Assembly: GCA_026387215.1 (NCBI GenBank)
Contig: JAPLMC010000036.1
Span: 1-30,824 of the forward strand
Direction: 5' to 3'
Source of the DNA: Candidatus Omnitrophota bacterium
GTDB taxonomy: Bacteria; Omnitrophota; Gorgyraeia; Gorgyraeales; Gorgyraeaceae
DNA: 30,824 nucleotides
Under the pieces are notes generated by a model. The model searched no databases. It was given only the letters and a program-made list of their open reading frames with translations, and was not told the DNA's origin. This document shows positions 14,704-23,079 of this stretch, piece after piece; the stretch's first letter is position 1, and each line of letters starts with the position of its first letter. The position numbers and the translations under genes are program-made.

Positions 14704-14788
14704 CGGAAGGAGCAGGATTTGAACCTGCGAGGCCTTTCAGCCTGGGCGTTTTCGAGACGCCTGGATTAAACCACTCTCCCATCCTTCC
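14704..14788 (-). tRNA. tRNA-Ser (anticodon CGA)
   Basis: The acceptor stem GGAAGGA pairs with TCCTTCC. The anticodon arm GGCGTCTCGAAAACGCC gives CGA. There is a long variable arm (CAGGCTGAAAGGCCT region), and the T arm is GCAGGTTCAAATCCTGC. The discriminator is G, and CCG rather than CCA follows in the DNA, as in tRNA-Ser(GCU). The promoter is at 14830-14858. Confidence 0.95.
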
Positions 14789-14829
14789 GACTTTCCTATC
14801 CGTTTGCCAAAAAAGTAATAGCAGAAACC

Positions 14830-14858
14830 ATTATAATTCAACCCCACCCATATTTAAA
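14830..14858 (-). promoter_or_regulatory. promoter for tRNA-Ser(CGA)
   Basis: On the minus strand TTTAAA (14853-14858), 17 nt, TATAAT (14830-14835), about 40 nt before the tRNA. The -35 matches the consensus at four of six positions. Confidence 0.55.
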
Positions 14859-14922
14859 GCTCTTTTTCATTCCCCCAATAAACTTGACAAAACCGTCATT
14901 GTTAGAATGTCAAGATTATTGG

Positions 14923-14966
14923 AAATAAAAAACGGCGATTGTGATAGCAACCACTAATCGCCGTTT
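14923..14966 (-). terminator. Rho-independent terminator after the initiator tRNA
   Basis: On the minus strand arms AAACGGCGATT and AATCGCCGTTT enclose a 15-nt loop and are followed by a T-rich tail (TTTTTTATTT). It begins 5 nt after the CCA end of the initiator tRNA. Confidence 0.85.
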
Positions 14967-14970
14967 CATA

Positions 14971-15291
<321 letters not shown>

Positions 15292-15313
15292 GTTTTATTT
15301 AATTGTATTTTGC

Positions 15314-15342
15314 ATTATAGGCTTGTATACACTAAGTGTCAA
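15314..15342 (-). promoter_or_regulatory. consensus promoter of the initiator tRNA
   Basis: On the minus strand TTGACA (15337-15342), 17 nt, TATAAT (15314-15319), both perfect, about 23 nt before the mature tRNA 5' end. Confidence 0.88.
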
Positions 15343-15358
15343 TGCTTTTTACCTACTC

Positions 15359-15393
15359 AACCGCGTAGGTTGCCATAGGCAACCTACGCGGTT
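15359..15393 (-). terminator. perfect 16-bp hairpin after ftsB
   Basis: Arms AACCGCGTAGGTTGCC and its exact complement are separated by 3 nt. It lies about 18 nt beyond the ftsB stop, between that gene and the tRNA promoter. No strong U-run follows on the minus strand, so termination is inferred from the very stable stem and its position. Confidence 0.5.
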
Positions 15394-15410
15394 TCTTATA
15401 ATATATTAAA

Positions 15411-15677
15411 TCATTTTTCTATTCTGATAGGTATTTCGCCTTTTTTTGTAACGCCCATGGATTCACGAGCTACTTTTTCTACGTAATTTATATCTTCTTC
15501 AAGTTTTTTCTTTTCTTTATAAAGTTTTAAGTTTTCTTTTTCTAACCTGGTAATTTCATTTTCCAGATGCATATTTCTTATTTTTAGCTGTACAAACTTT
15601 ACATATCCAGGAAGGAATATTAACCCAATAATAGCTACTATAACTATATGCGCTGGTTTTATTCTTATCTTGGCCAT
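15411..15677 (-). CDS. FtsB/DivIC-like septum formation protein
   Basis: This 88-aa protein has one transmembrane helix (about residues 9-25, HIVIVAIIGLIFLPGYV). A coiled coil follows (LENEITRLEKENLKLYKEKK, about 38-60), and then VEKVARESMGVTKKGEIPI, the typical C-terminal motif of FtsB/DivIC. The family forms a bitopic complex with FtsL and FtsQ/DivIB that activates septal wall synthesis. It overlaps the end of eno by 13 nt; eno-ftsB is a widespread pair. The start at 15677 is the only Met that keeps the short cytoplasmic N-terminus. Confidence 0.9.
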   Translation of the reverse strand: MAKIRIKPAHIVIVAIIGLIFLPGYVKFVQLKIRNMHLENEITRLEKENLKLYKEKKKLEEDINYVEKVARESMGVTKKGEIPIRIEK

Positions 15678-16915
15678 GGCATAGAGCCGTACACTGCTTT
15701 ATTGCTTAAGTCTTCTTCTATCCTTAGAAGCTCATTGTATTTACAGATTCTATCTGTCCTACACGCGGAACCTGTCTTTATCTGGCCTGTCCCCATCGCT
15801 ACTACAAGATGGGAAATAGTCGTATCTTCTGTCTCGCCTGAACGATGCGATACAACTGCGGTATAGCCTTTTTTCCTGGCAAGCTTTATTGCTTCTATTG
15901 TCTCCGTAAGAGTGCCTATCTGGTTTACTTTTATAAGTATTGAATTTGCAATATGCTTGGCTATTCCAATTTTAAGTCGTTTTGTATTTGTAACGAATAA
16001 ATCATCGCCTACAATCTGGATTTTATCTCCCAGACTTTTTGTTAATTTTTTCCATCCATCCCAATCGTCTTCCGCCAATCCATCTTCTATGGAAATAATA
16101 GGGTATTTCGAAACCCAGTTAGCGTAAAAATTAACCATATCCTCTGCGGTTTTTTCCTTAACAGCTTCTGCTTCCAGGATATATTTGCCGTTCTCGTAAA
16201 AAGAGCTAGACGCGGGATCCAGGGCAATAAAAACATCTTTACCTGCCTTATAATTTGCCTTTTCTATTGCCTGCAATATAACTTCTATTGCTTCTTCGTT
16301 AGACTTTAGATCAGGAGCACTATCATGTAAAATCTTTTTTAAGTTATGAAATATCTCTGCTCCCATTCTCAAAGCCTCTTTAAAAGAAACTGCGCCTCTC
16401 GGCATTATCATAAATTCCTGAAGATCTACATTATTATCAGCGTGAGCTCCGCCGTTTAAAATATTCATCATTGGAACAGGCAATATATTTGCTTCTTCTC
16501 CACCCAAATATTTATAAAGCGGCATTTTTTTCTGGATTGCAGAGGCCTTGGCAGCTGCCATAGAAATGCCCAAAATTGCATTTGCTCCTAAACGAGATTT
16601 GTTTTCTGTCCCGTCCAGTTCTATCATTAATTTATCTACCAACTTCTGTTTTGAAGCGTCTTTGCCAGTCAAAGCAGAATTTAGCTCATTATTAACATTG
16701 CTGACTGCTTTTAATACGCCCTTTCCAAGATAGCGGGCCTTATCTCCGTCTCTAAGCTCTACTGCCTCATGCTCGCCCGTAGATGCGCCGCTCGGCACAG
16801 CAGCCCTTCCGATTACGCCTGATTCCAACACCACATCCACCTCAACCGTAGGATTTCCGCGCGAATCCAGGATCTCTCTTCCAATTATTTTCTTGATCAA
16901 AGTCTTTCTGCCCAT
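15665..16915 (-). CDS. eno: enolase (phosphopyruvate hydratase)
   Basis: This 416-aa protein starts at 16915 (MGRKTLIKKIIGREILDSRG), where AAGGAG lies 6 nt upstream. A longer open frame to 16969 has no such site and runs into a leader hairpin. Visible motifs are AVPSGASTGEHEAVELRD, NGGAHADNNVDLQEFMI, ISIEDGLAEDDWDGW, the enolase signature ILIKVNQIGTLTET with the catalytic Lys, and VVSHRSGETEDT. It interconverts 2-phosphoglycerate and phosphoenolpyruvate in glycolysis/gluconeogenesis. It is the first gene of eno-ftsB and has a strong promoter at 16986-17014. Confidence 0.98.
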   Translation of the reverse strand: MGRKTLIKKIIGREILDSRGNPTVEVDVVLESGVIGRAAVPSGASTGEHEAVELRDGDKARYLGKGVLKAVSNVNNELNSALTGKDASKQKLVDKLMIELDGTENKSRLGANAILGISMAAAKASAIQKKMPLYKYLGGEEANILPVPMMNILNGGAHADNNVDLQEFMIMPRGAVSFKEALRMGAEIFHNLKKILHDSAPDLKSNEEAIEVILQAIEKANYKAGKDVFIALDPASSSFYENGKYILEAEAVKEKTAEDMVNFYANWVSKYPIISIEDGLAEDDWDGWKKLTKSLGDKIQIVGDDLFVTNTKRLKIGIAKHIANSILIKVNQIGTLTETIEAIKLARKKGYTAVVSHRSGETEDTTISHLVVAMGTGQIKTGSACRTDRICKYNELLRIEEDLSNKAVYGSMPWPR

Positions 16916-16935
16916 TAAATTCTCCTTGTTAAAGA

Positions 16936-16965
16936 ATGGTTCCCTGATCGGCTCTGGGGAACCAT
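16936..16965 (-). other. hairpin in the eno leader
   Basis: Arms ATGGTTCCC and GGGAACCAT (9 bp) enclose a 12-nt loop, ending about 20 nt before the eno start. It may stabilise the mRNA 5' end. Confidence 0.5.
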
Positions 16966-16985
16966 CCATATGATTTTAAAGCAGT

Positions 16986-17014
16986 ATACTAGCACACATA
17001 AAAGGCCTTGTCAA
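16986..17014 (-). promoter_or_regulatory. eno promoter
   Basis: On the minus strand TTGACA (17009-17014), 17 nt, TAGTAT (16986-16991). The predicted leader is about 60 nt and contains the hairpin at 16936-16965. Confidence 0.78.
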
Positions 17015-17024
17015 CTAAGCCTGA

Positions 17025-17053
17025 TTGACACGCTTATATTAGTATGCTATACT
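17025..17053 (+). promoter_or_regulatory. promoter of the FtsH-like gene
   Basis: TTGACA (17025-17030), 17 nt, TATACT (17048-17053) on the plus strand, back to back with the eno promoter. The leader is about 145 nt and includes an AAATTTTG-caaaa-type hairpin at 17173-17190, which may be a worn copy of the two-hairpin repeat (minus orientation, about 17110-17192). Confidence 0.78.
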
Positions 17054-17203
17054 TTATCTCACAAAAATAAGTCCCTATTTCCAAATCGCTAGCAAGTAAA
17101 ATTATGCAACGATGGACTTGCCTCGGTGTCGAACGCTCTGATAGCTGGCACTTTGGTGCGAAGCGGGATAAAATTTTGTTTTGCAAAATTTGGAAGGAGT
17201 TTT

Positions 17204-18832
17204 ATGGCATTTATGGCTTATCGTAAACTCAGAATGCACCTTATGGAGCACTGGGTTAAAATCATTGTTGCTCTAACAATAATTATTCTTATAATCCTAT
17301 CCATATGGGGAATGATGTCTTTGGAATCATTCTACCGCAATCTCACAATAGCACAGATGCCTATCAGCATCCTGCTGGCAGGTCTTAACGCCGGCATATT
17401 TGTATTTATGTATATGATATTTTTGCAAGGCGGATTTTCAAAAATAAAGCAAACTACGATAAAAGGCGAAAATGTAAATATTCACTGGGATGATGTCATA
17501 GGAATGGACGAAGCGAAACAAGAATCACTTGAGGTTGTAGAGTTGATAAAAGACAGGACTAAACTTTTAAAAATAGGTGGTAAAATTCTGAGAGGCTTAT
17601 TAATGGTTGGCCCACCAGGCTGCGGCAAAACATATCTCGCCAAAGCAATCGCAACAGAAGCAGGTATACCTTTTATATCTATGTCAGGCAGCGAATTTAC
17701 CGAGATATTCGTAGGCGTAGGCGCTGCGCGCGTAAGAAAATTATTTAAGAAAGCTCGAACGTTGGCGTATGGATACGGCGCAGCTATTATTTTTATAGAT
17801 GAGCTGGATGCTATAGGCAGGCAACGTTCTTTTAGTTTTATGGGAGGTGGGCAGGAAACCAACAGTACTCAGAACCAGCTTCTTGTAGAAATGGACGGCC
17901 TTCAAGACAAAGATTGCAACGTTATTATTATAGGAGCTACAAATGCCGCAGAAAGCATCCTAGATGAAGCTCTTTTAAGACCAGGAAGATTTGACAGAAA
18001 AATTTATATAGACAGGCCTAACCTGCAAGAAAGAGAAAAAGTCTTTGCCTATTACTTTAAAAAAATAAAATACGATTCAAGCATTGATATGGCGAGGCTT
18101 GCAAGACAGGCAGTGCATAAATCTCCTGCACAGATTGAAAATATTATAAAAGAAGCCGCTCTTATAGCTACCAGGAATAAGAAAGAGATCGTAGGGCAAA
18201 AAGAATTGTCAGAAGCGATGGAACGCATTGATATGGGGTTAAAACATAGAAAACACATGACAAAAGAAGAAAAAGAAATGGTTGCATTCCATGAAACAGG
18301 GCATCTCGTAACTATGTATATGCTCCATCCTACTGATGATGTATTCAAAGCTTCGATAATATCCCGCAAAGAAGCTTTGGGGGCTGTGCACTCTCAGCCT
18401 AGAGAAGAGCTATATACGCACAATAAAGAAAAGCTACTGGCTGACATAAAAGTAAGCATTAGCGGATATATTGCGGAAAAAATAAGGTTCGGAACAACAA
18501 GCACAGGAGTTTCTTCTGATTTCCAAAAATCCATGCAGATAGCTAACTATATGGTATGGAAAGTAGGGATGAGCGAGGCTGGATACGTGGGAGACTACAC
18601 GGCAATACCTGAAAACCTATTATCGGAAGCATTAAAAGAAAGACTAAACGCTGAGACAGATAAGATAATTCAAAACTGCATTAAAGACGCGGAAGCCCTT
18701 CTTAAAAAAGAATGGCCCATCGTAGAACGCTTCGTAAAAGAACTTCTTGAAAAAGAAGAGCTGGAATACGACGATATTGAAGCGATATTTAATGAATACG
18801 GAAAAGGCCACAACTTCAAGAAATCTGAATGA
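17204..18832 (+). CDS. compact FtsH-like membrane ATP-dependent zinc protease
   Basis: I set the start at 17204 (MAFMAYRKLRMHLMEHWVK), where GGAAGGAG lies 4 nt upstream; the longer frame to 17126 translates leader sequence. The protein is 542 aa. Two transmembrane helices are at about 18-38 and 52-75, with only about 13 residues between them. AAA+ Walker A is GPPGCGKT (136-143), Walker B is IIFIDELDAIGR, and the second region of homology is DEALLRPGRFDRKIYIDRP. The zinc site is HETGH (H363, E364, H367), followed by the family's ISGYIAEKIRFG and TTSTGVSSDFQKS segments. FtsH degrades membrane and short-lived proteins. This one is shorter than usual (about 600-650 aa) and lacks nearly all of the periplasmic domain. 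It overlaps the lipoprotein gene by 4 nt. Confidence 0.9.
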   Translation: MAFMAYRKLRMHLMEHWVKIIVALTIIILIILSIWGMMSLESFYRNLTIAQMPISILLAGLNAGIFVFMYMIFLQGGFSKIKQTTIKGENVNIHWDDVIGMDEAKQESLEVVELIKDRTKLLKIGGKILRGLLMVGPPGCGKTYLAKAIATEAGIPFISMSGSEFTEIFVGVGAARVRKLFKKARTLAYGYGAAIIFIDELDAIGRQRSFSFMGGGQETNSTQNQLLVEMDGLQDKDCNVIIIGATNAAESILDEALLRPGRFDRKIYIDRPNLQEREKVFAYYFKKIKYDSSIDMARLARQAVHKSPAQIENIIKEAALIATRNKKEIVGQKELSEAMERIDMGLKHRKHMTKEEKEMVAFHETGHLVTMYMLHPTDDVFKASIISRKEALGAVHSQPREELYTHNKEKLLADIKVSISGYIAEKIRFGTTSTGVSSDFQKSMQIANYMVWKVGMSEAGYVGDYTAIPENLLSEALKERLNAETDKIIQNCIKDAEALLKKEWPIVERFVKELLEKEELEYDDIEAIFNEYGKGHNFKKSE

Positions 18833-20073
18833 GCGAGTTCCTGACAAAGTATAAAGCTCTAATTATATTTCTGATCCTCGCAATAAGTCTTGCTAGCTGT
18901 AATAAACCAACCTACCCTACTGGCAAAATAGAAGAATCTGTATTAAAACTCTGTAAAGACGAATATAAGCTCAATAACGTAGAAGTAAAAATCGTAGGTT
19001 CTACGCTAGGCGTATATATTCCTGTAGAAGGCCTGATTGATCCTGATTTAAAATTAAACGAAAAAGCCAGTAAAAAAATAGAAGGTGTAGCCCTTTCTAT
19101 TCATCGCGTAGTCACTAGTACGGATATGAATTTAAAATTCTATATTCTCACAGCTAGAGACACGCAAACTACAGGCGCAGAATTTATAATTATAGGATTT
19201 GTATACGATGTTGTAAGGGTTAGGCTCTTTGATATATCAAGAGGAGAATATTTCCAGAGAATACTCAGGGAATTCAGATTCAATCCTGCTATAGCTGGGG
19301 AACAAAAAGCAAAAGAGCTATTCGATATCTTAAATCAGAACGCTCCTATGGCAGAAAGCTTAAAGCCGATATTTTATCCTATATATGTCATAGGTAAAAC
19401 TGGCTCACAGAAAATAGAGATAACCAATATAGAATCAAAAGAATTATCAGACCATGAATCTCTTCTTTATGTAAAAACTATAGAAAAATATGAGATTTCT
19501 CCTGGATTCGAAGCTTACGCAGCGATATTCCCATCTGGATTCAAAAACGAATATCTGTTTCTTATAGATATATCTTTACTTATAAGTCCTGTTAAAGAAA
19601 TTGTATCAAAATATTTTTACTCAAATAATGAGATAAGGCAAAGAAACCTTGAAGAAACTTTTAAACAATATAAAGATTTTGGCATTATAGGCGCAGATGG
19701 TTTCCCAAGTAGAGATTTGGACCTTGGATGGTTTTTAAGTCGGCAAATTTCGAAAAGAATAAATTCTATTTTTTTAGAAAATAATGAATTAAAAAATAAA
19801 TTTACAGTTACCTCAAGTCAGGGTGATATAAAAGACAGGGTTTTCGAATTTAAATTCAATATAACTTCAAATAATAATCAGGCTGATGATAAAAGTATCA
19901 TATTTGGCAATATAATAAAAATGGCAGGAACAGTCCTTCATCTTTACGCATTTGAAGAATATAAAGGCATTGAGTTTATAAGTACTTCCGAAGGGGAGAA
20001 AAAAATATATCTTTCAAAAGAAGATTTAGAAAGATTTAGAAAAAATGAAATAAAAATAGACAGCCTAATCTAA
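18829..20073 (+). CDS. lipoprotein of unknown function
   Basis: This 414-aa protein has a lipoprotein signal: hydrophobic residues 9-20, then lipobox L21-A22-S23-C24. The rest is soluble with mixed helix and strand and no recognised motif. Phrases such as KIEESVLKLCKDEYKLN, GSTLGVYIPVEGLID and ARDTQTTGAEFIIIGFVYDVVR give no family match that I can name. The start overlaps the FtsH-like stop by 4 nt (ATGA), so it is coupled and may work with that protease in envelope quality control; this is inference. Its end overlaps the convergent purN gene by 9 nt. Confidence 0.78.
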   Translation: MSEFLTKYKALIIFLILAISLASCNKPTYPTGKIEESVLKLCKDEYKLNNVEVKIVGSTLGVYIPVEGLIDPDLKLNEKASKKIEGVALSIHRVVTSTDMNLKFYILTARDTQTTGAEFIIIGFVYDVVRVRLFDISRGEYFQRILREFRFNPAIAGEQKAKELFDILNQNAPMAESLKPIFYPIYVIGKTGSQKIEITNIESKELSDHESLLYVKTIEKYEISPGFEAYAAIFPSGFKNEYLFLIDISLLISPVKEIVSKYFYSNNEIRQRNLEETFKQYKDFGIIGADGFPSRDLDLGWFLSRQISKRINSIFLENNELKNKFTVTSSQGDIKDRVFEFKFNITSNNNQADDKSIIFGNIIKMAGTVLHLYAFEEYKGIEFISTSEGEKKIYLSKEDLERFRKNEIKIDSLI

Positions 20074-20679
20074 TATCCTTATCCTTCTTCCTTCTATCTT
20101 TAATTTTCCATCTACAAATAATTGAATCGCCCTGGGATAGATTTTATGCTCTTCTTCATGAACAGCCTCTGCAAGAGTCTCTTCCGTGTCATCTTCAGTT
20201 ACCTTGACGCTCGACTGCAATATGACAGGGCCTGAGTCCATATCCTTGGTAACAAAATGCACCGTAGTTCCGGTAAGTTTTACGCCATATTCAAACGCGT
20301 CCTTTATCCCCTGAGTGCCTTTAAAGGACGGAAGAAGCGCAGGATGTATATTTAAGATTTTATTTTCATAAGCTGCTATAAAATCTTCGGATAGCATACG
20401 CATATAACCTGCCAAAACTATAAGCCCTATATCTTCTTTCTTAAGGGCTTTTAAAAATTCCGCTTCAAAATCTTTTTTTGTTTTAAAATTTTTTCTTTCA
20501 ACTACAAGTATATTTATACCTATATTTATACCCGCATTTTTTGCCCTGGTAAGAGCGCAGCAACCAGGCACATCTGAAACAACTAGTTTAATCTCCGCTT
20601 TTATATGGCCTTTTTTCTGGCTGTTTATTATAGCCTGCAAGTTTGTACCGTTACCGGAACAAAAAATCGCTATATTCAT
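20065..20679 (-). CDS. purN: phosphoribosylglycinamide formyltransferase
   Basis: This 204-aa protein begins MNIAIFCSGNGTNLQAIIN, with the phosphate-binding SGNGTNL loop. The catalytic region is LNIHPALLPSFKG (Asn and His), followed by the Asp in VTKDMDSGPVIL. AGYMRMLS is also typical. It transfers a formyl group from 10-formyl-tetrahydrofolate to GAR in purine synthesis. It overlaps trxA by 4 nt at its start and the convergent lipoprotein gene by 9 nt at its end, so no room remains for a terminator. No other purine gene is in the window. Confidence 0.95.
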   Translation of the reverse strand: MNIAIFCSGNGTNLQAIINSQKKGHIKAEIKLVVSDVPGCCALTRAKNAGINIGINILVVERKNFKTKKDFEAEFLKALKKEDIGLIVLAGYMRMLSEDFIAAYENKILNIHPALLPSFKGTQGIKDAFEYGVKLTGTTVHFVTKDMDSGPVILQSSVKVTEDDTEETLAEAVHEEEHKIYPRAIQLFVDGKLKIEGRRIRILD

Positions 20680-21005
20680 ACAAAAACCTCATCTATCTTC
20701 TTTAAAATATCTCTTTTAGAAGCAGCACCTACGATTCTAGCCACCTCTTCACCCTTACTGAAAAATATAAGCGTAGGTATATTCATAACGCTGAGATTAG
20801 TTGCTACATCCATAGCGTCGTCTATATTAAGCTTCGCTATCTTATATTTACCTTTATATTCGTTCGCTATTTCTTCTATTGTAGGCGCCAACATTTTGCA
20901 CGGCATACACCACGTAGCCCAAAAATCCACAATTACAGGTTTATCTGACTTTAATACAACTTCTTTAAAAATATCATCACTTAACTCCAGAACATTTCCT
21001 GCCAT
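20676..21005 (-). CDS. trxA: thioredoxin
   Basis: This 109-aa protein starts at 21005 (MAGNVLELSDDIFKEVV), where GGGAGG lies 6 nt upstream. A longer frame to 21044 translates the two-hairpin repeat and is rejected. The active site is WATWCMPCKMLAP, a CMPC in place of the usual CGPC. The cis-proline loop MNIPTLIFF and the C-terminal GAASKRDILKKIDEV are normal. It reduces protein disulfides in the cytoplasm. It overlaps purN by 4 nt. The changed CxxC dipeptide may alter the redox potential. Confidence 0.94.
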   Translation of the reverse strand: MAGNVLELSDDIFKEVVLKSDKPVIVDFWATWCMPCKMLAPTIEEIANEYKGKYKIAKLNIDDAMDVATNLSVMNIPTLIFFSKGEEVARIVGAASKRDILKKIDEVFV

Positions 21006-21013
21006 ATTGCCTC

Positions 21014-21080
21014 CCAAATTTTGTGCAACAAAATTTAACCCCAAGAGCTACACTGTCTTTACATAAAGTCGCAAGGGACA
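21014..21080 (+). repeat. two-hairpin repeat, copy G, between rnfB and trxA
   Basis: Hairpin 1 is AAATTTTG-tgcaa-CAAAATTT. It is followed by CCCCAAGAGC, a loop, then TTTACATAAAGTCGCAAGGGACA. The last part closely matches copy A (TTTATACATAAGTCGCGAGGGACA), so this is the same family, more worn, and not next to a tRNA. It lies upstream of the trxA ribosome binding site in the antisense orientation. Confidence 0.55.
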
Positions 21081-21082
21081 TT

Positions 21083-21868
21083 CTACTCTCTTGCAATACA
21101 TTTAGTCGGACACTTTTCAATAACTGCCTGCCATGGCGTATCTGATTTTGCTTTAGTATAATCTGCTTTCGAGAGATTGTTTTCCACTATAAATGCGCCT
21201 ACAGAAAGCTTTTCGCAAATCTTACAGCCAATACAACCAACCGGACATATAGATTTTACCACCACTGCCTTATCCTGCGAAAGACATTTTACATAAATCT
21301 TATGATCAGCGTTTTCTAAAATAATTATTTTTTTCGGGCAAGTTTTTACGCATTTGCCGCAAGCAGTACATTTGGAACCATTAACTACTGGAATATTATT
21401 TTCGTTTAAACGAATTGCATCAAAAGGGCATATTGATACACAGTCTCCAAAACCAAGGCAGCCGAATCTGCATTCTTTGTTTCCGCCAGCCAGTAAACTT
21501 ACTCCGGCACATTTTTTTAATCCGCTATATTCATATTTATCTGAAGATCTTTTACCTCCATTACATCTTATTCGCGCTATTTTTTTCTTTTTTACTTTTA
21601 CTTCCGCCCCCAGAATTTCCGCTATTCTATTGTAAACTTCCTGTCCGCCAGGCGCGCAAGATGTGATTTCGGATTTTCCGTTTACTATCGCTTCCGCTAA
21701 ACTAGCGCATCCTGCCATACCACAGGCCCCGCAATTCGCGCCAGGAAGAGCATGTATTACCCTGTCTATCTTAGGGTCTATCTCCACCCTGAAAATATTT
21801 GAGGCGTATGCAAGCCCCAGGCCGAATAAAAGCCCCATTAATGACATTGTTAAAATAGGTATTAACAT
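21083..21868 (-). CDS. rnfB: Rnf complex subunit B (iron-sulfur)
   Basis: This 261-aa protein has an N-terminal transmembrane helix (about residues 2-22). A four-cysteine cluster domain follows, GANCGACGMAGCASLAEAI, with a later C in TSCAPGG. Next is a cysteine-rich stretch (CNGG, KKCAGVS, CRFGCLGFGDCVSICP), then CTACGKCVKTCP and a further IGCKIC. It therefore carries at least three [4Fe-4S] clusters. RnfB is the likely entry point for electrons from reduced ferredoxin on the cytoplasmic side. It is the last gene of rnfCDGEAB and begins 3 nt after rnfA. The gene order is the one typical of Clostridia and many anaerobes. Confidence 0.95.
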   Translation of the reverse strand: MLIPILTMSLMGLLFGLGLAYASNIFRVEIDPKIDRVIHALPGANCGACGMAGCASLAEAIVNGKSEITSCAPGGQEVYNRIAEILGAEVKVKKKKIARIRCNGGKRSSDKYEYSGLKKCAGVSLLAGGNKECRFGCLGFGDCVSICPFDAIRLNENNIPVVNGSKCTACGKCVKTCPKKIIILENADHKIYVKCLSQDKAVVVKSICPVGCIGCKICEKLSVGAFIVENNLSKADYTKAKSDTPWQAVIEKCPTKCIARE

Positions 21869-21871
21869 AGG

Positions 21872-22480
21872 TTAAAATCTGAATCCTGAGAATCCCATAA
21901 ATGCCATTGACATTAAAGATGCAATTATAAAAGAAATAGGCGCATCCTTAAAAGATTTTGGTACATCACAGAGTTCAAGCCTCTCTCTTATCCCTGACAT
22001 GAATAACATTACAAGTATATAACCCAATCCCACGCAAAAACCCTGCAGGGCTGATAACGTAAAACTAGTTAAGGTGTTAAGTCCAGGTTTAAAAAACATC
22101 TCGCTATTCAAAACAGCTACGCCAAGCACTGCGCAATTGACAGTAATAAGAGGAAGATATATGCCTAGAGTCCTATAAAGCGCCTGGCTGAATTTTTTTA
22201 TGACCATCTCTACAAGCTGCACAAATGAGGCAATAACCAGAATAAATGAAATTGTCCTTAAGTATTCTATATGACAAGGGACCAGTATAAAGTTATAAAT
22301 AGCCCAAGTAATTATAGAAGCGCAGGTAGTTACAAAGGTAACTGAAACTCCCATATAAAGAGCAGGCTTAGTTTCTTTTGAAATGCCTATAAACGAACAA
22401 AGCCCCAGGAACTTGGATAGGATAAAATTATTTATAAAGATTGCACCAATTATAACCGATAAAAACATTGAAAGATCCAT
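21872..22480 (-). CDS. rnfA: Rnf complex subunit A (membrane)
   Basis: This 202-aa integral membrane protein has six predicted helices. It begins with FLSVIIGAIFINNFILSKFL and contains GLCSFIGIS, PLITVNCAVLGVA and GYILVMLFMSGIRERLE. The ...NNFIL...G.C.F.G and VNCAVLG motifs, with their membrane-embedded cysteines, are typical of RnfA/NqrE and help bind the intramembrane iron-sulfur cluster. It overlaps rnfE by 1 nt. RnfA and RnfE are homologous and lie in opposite orientations in the membrane. Confidence 0.95.
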   Translation of the reverse strand: MDLSMFLSVIIGAIFINNFILSKFLGLCSFIGISKETKPALYMGVSVTFVTTCASIITWAIYNFILVPCHIEYLRTISFILVIASFVQLVEMVIKKFSQALYRTLGIYLPLITVNCAVLGVAVLNSEMFFKPGLNTLTSFTLSALQGFCVGLGYILVMLFMSGIRERLELCDVPKSFKDAPISFIIASLMSMAFMGFSGFRF

Positions 22481-23079
22481 TATGTAGTGCTCCTTTTCCT
22501 GGCCAGGAAATTAATGCCACCTATTAATAACCCTATTACTAAAAGCGCACCCGGAGCCAAAACCAGATACAAAACAGGCTCATAGCTCTTTACAATTAAA
22601 AGTCCGAAAAGAGTGCCATTCCCAAAGATCTCTCTTATAGCTGATATAAGCAAAAGAGCTAATGTAAAACCAATTCCCATACCTAATGCATCCAGCAATG
22701 AACTAAAAACGCCTTCCTTGCACGCAAATGCTTCTGCCCTTCCAAGCACAATACAATTCACTACTATAAGTGGTACAAATATGCCAAGAGATTTTGAAAG
22801 TTCAGGCGCGTAAGCCTTCATCATAAGTTCTACAATTGTAACAAACGTAGCTATTATTACGATAAAGCACGGGATTCTAATCTGGTCAGGTATGGATTTC
22901 CTAACTAAAGATATAATAACATTTGAACCTATCAAAACAAAAGTAGCGGCAACCCCCATTCCAAGACCGTTTACAACGCTAGTAGAAACCGCAAGCGTAG
23001 GACAAAGTCCGAGAACAAGGCGAAACGTGGGATTTTCGCTGCCTATGCCTTTAAAAAACTCTTTAAGCAATTTCTTCAT
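22480..23079 (-). CDS. rnfE: Rnf complex subunit E (membrane)
   Basis: This 199-aa membrane protein contains LVLGLCPTLAVSTSV, GLGMGVAATFVLIGSN, FVPLIVVNCIVLGRAEAFA and LGMGIGFTLALLLISAIREI, the RnfE/NqrD pattern. The LGLCP and VNCIVLGR cysteines match the cluster ligands of the family. About six helices are visible. It overlaps rnfD by 4 nt and rnfA by 1 nt. Confidence 0.95.
   Translation of the reverse strand: MKKLLKEFFKGIGSENPTFRLVLGLCPTLAVSTSVVNGLGMGVAATFVLIGSNVIISLVRKSIPDQIRIPCFIVIIATFVTIVELMMKAYAPELSKSLGIFVPLIVVNCIVLGRAEAFACKEGVFSSLLDALGMGIGFTLALLLISAIREIFGNGTLFGLLIVKSYEPVLYLVLAPGALLVIGLLIGGINFLARKRSTT

Noticed and set aside
14570..14782. 70-codon frame over tRNA-Ser(CGA)
   Set aside because: It translates the tRNA and repeat copy C, an artefact seen over the tRNA-Ser(GCU) too.
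14891..14914. TTGACA and TGTCAA palindrome as a promoter pair
   Set aside because: No -10 box lies at a proper distance in either direction.
17126..17203. 26-residue N-terminal extension of the FtsH-like protein
   Set aside because: It lies in the leader; the GGAAGGAG site points to the start at 17204.
21006..21044. N-terminal extension of thioredoxin
   Set aside because: It translates repeat copy G; GGGAGG points to the start at 21005.
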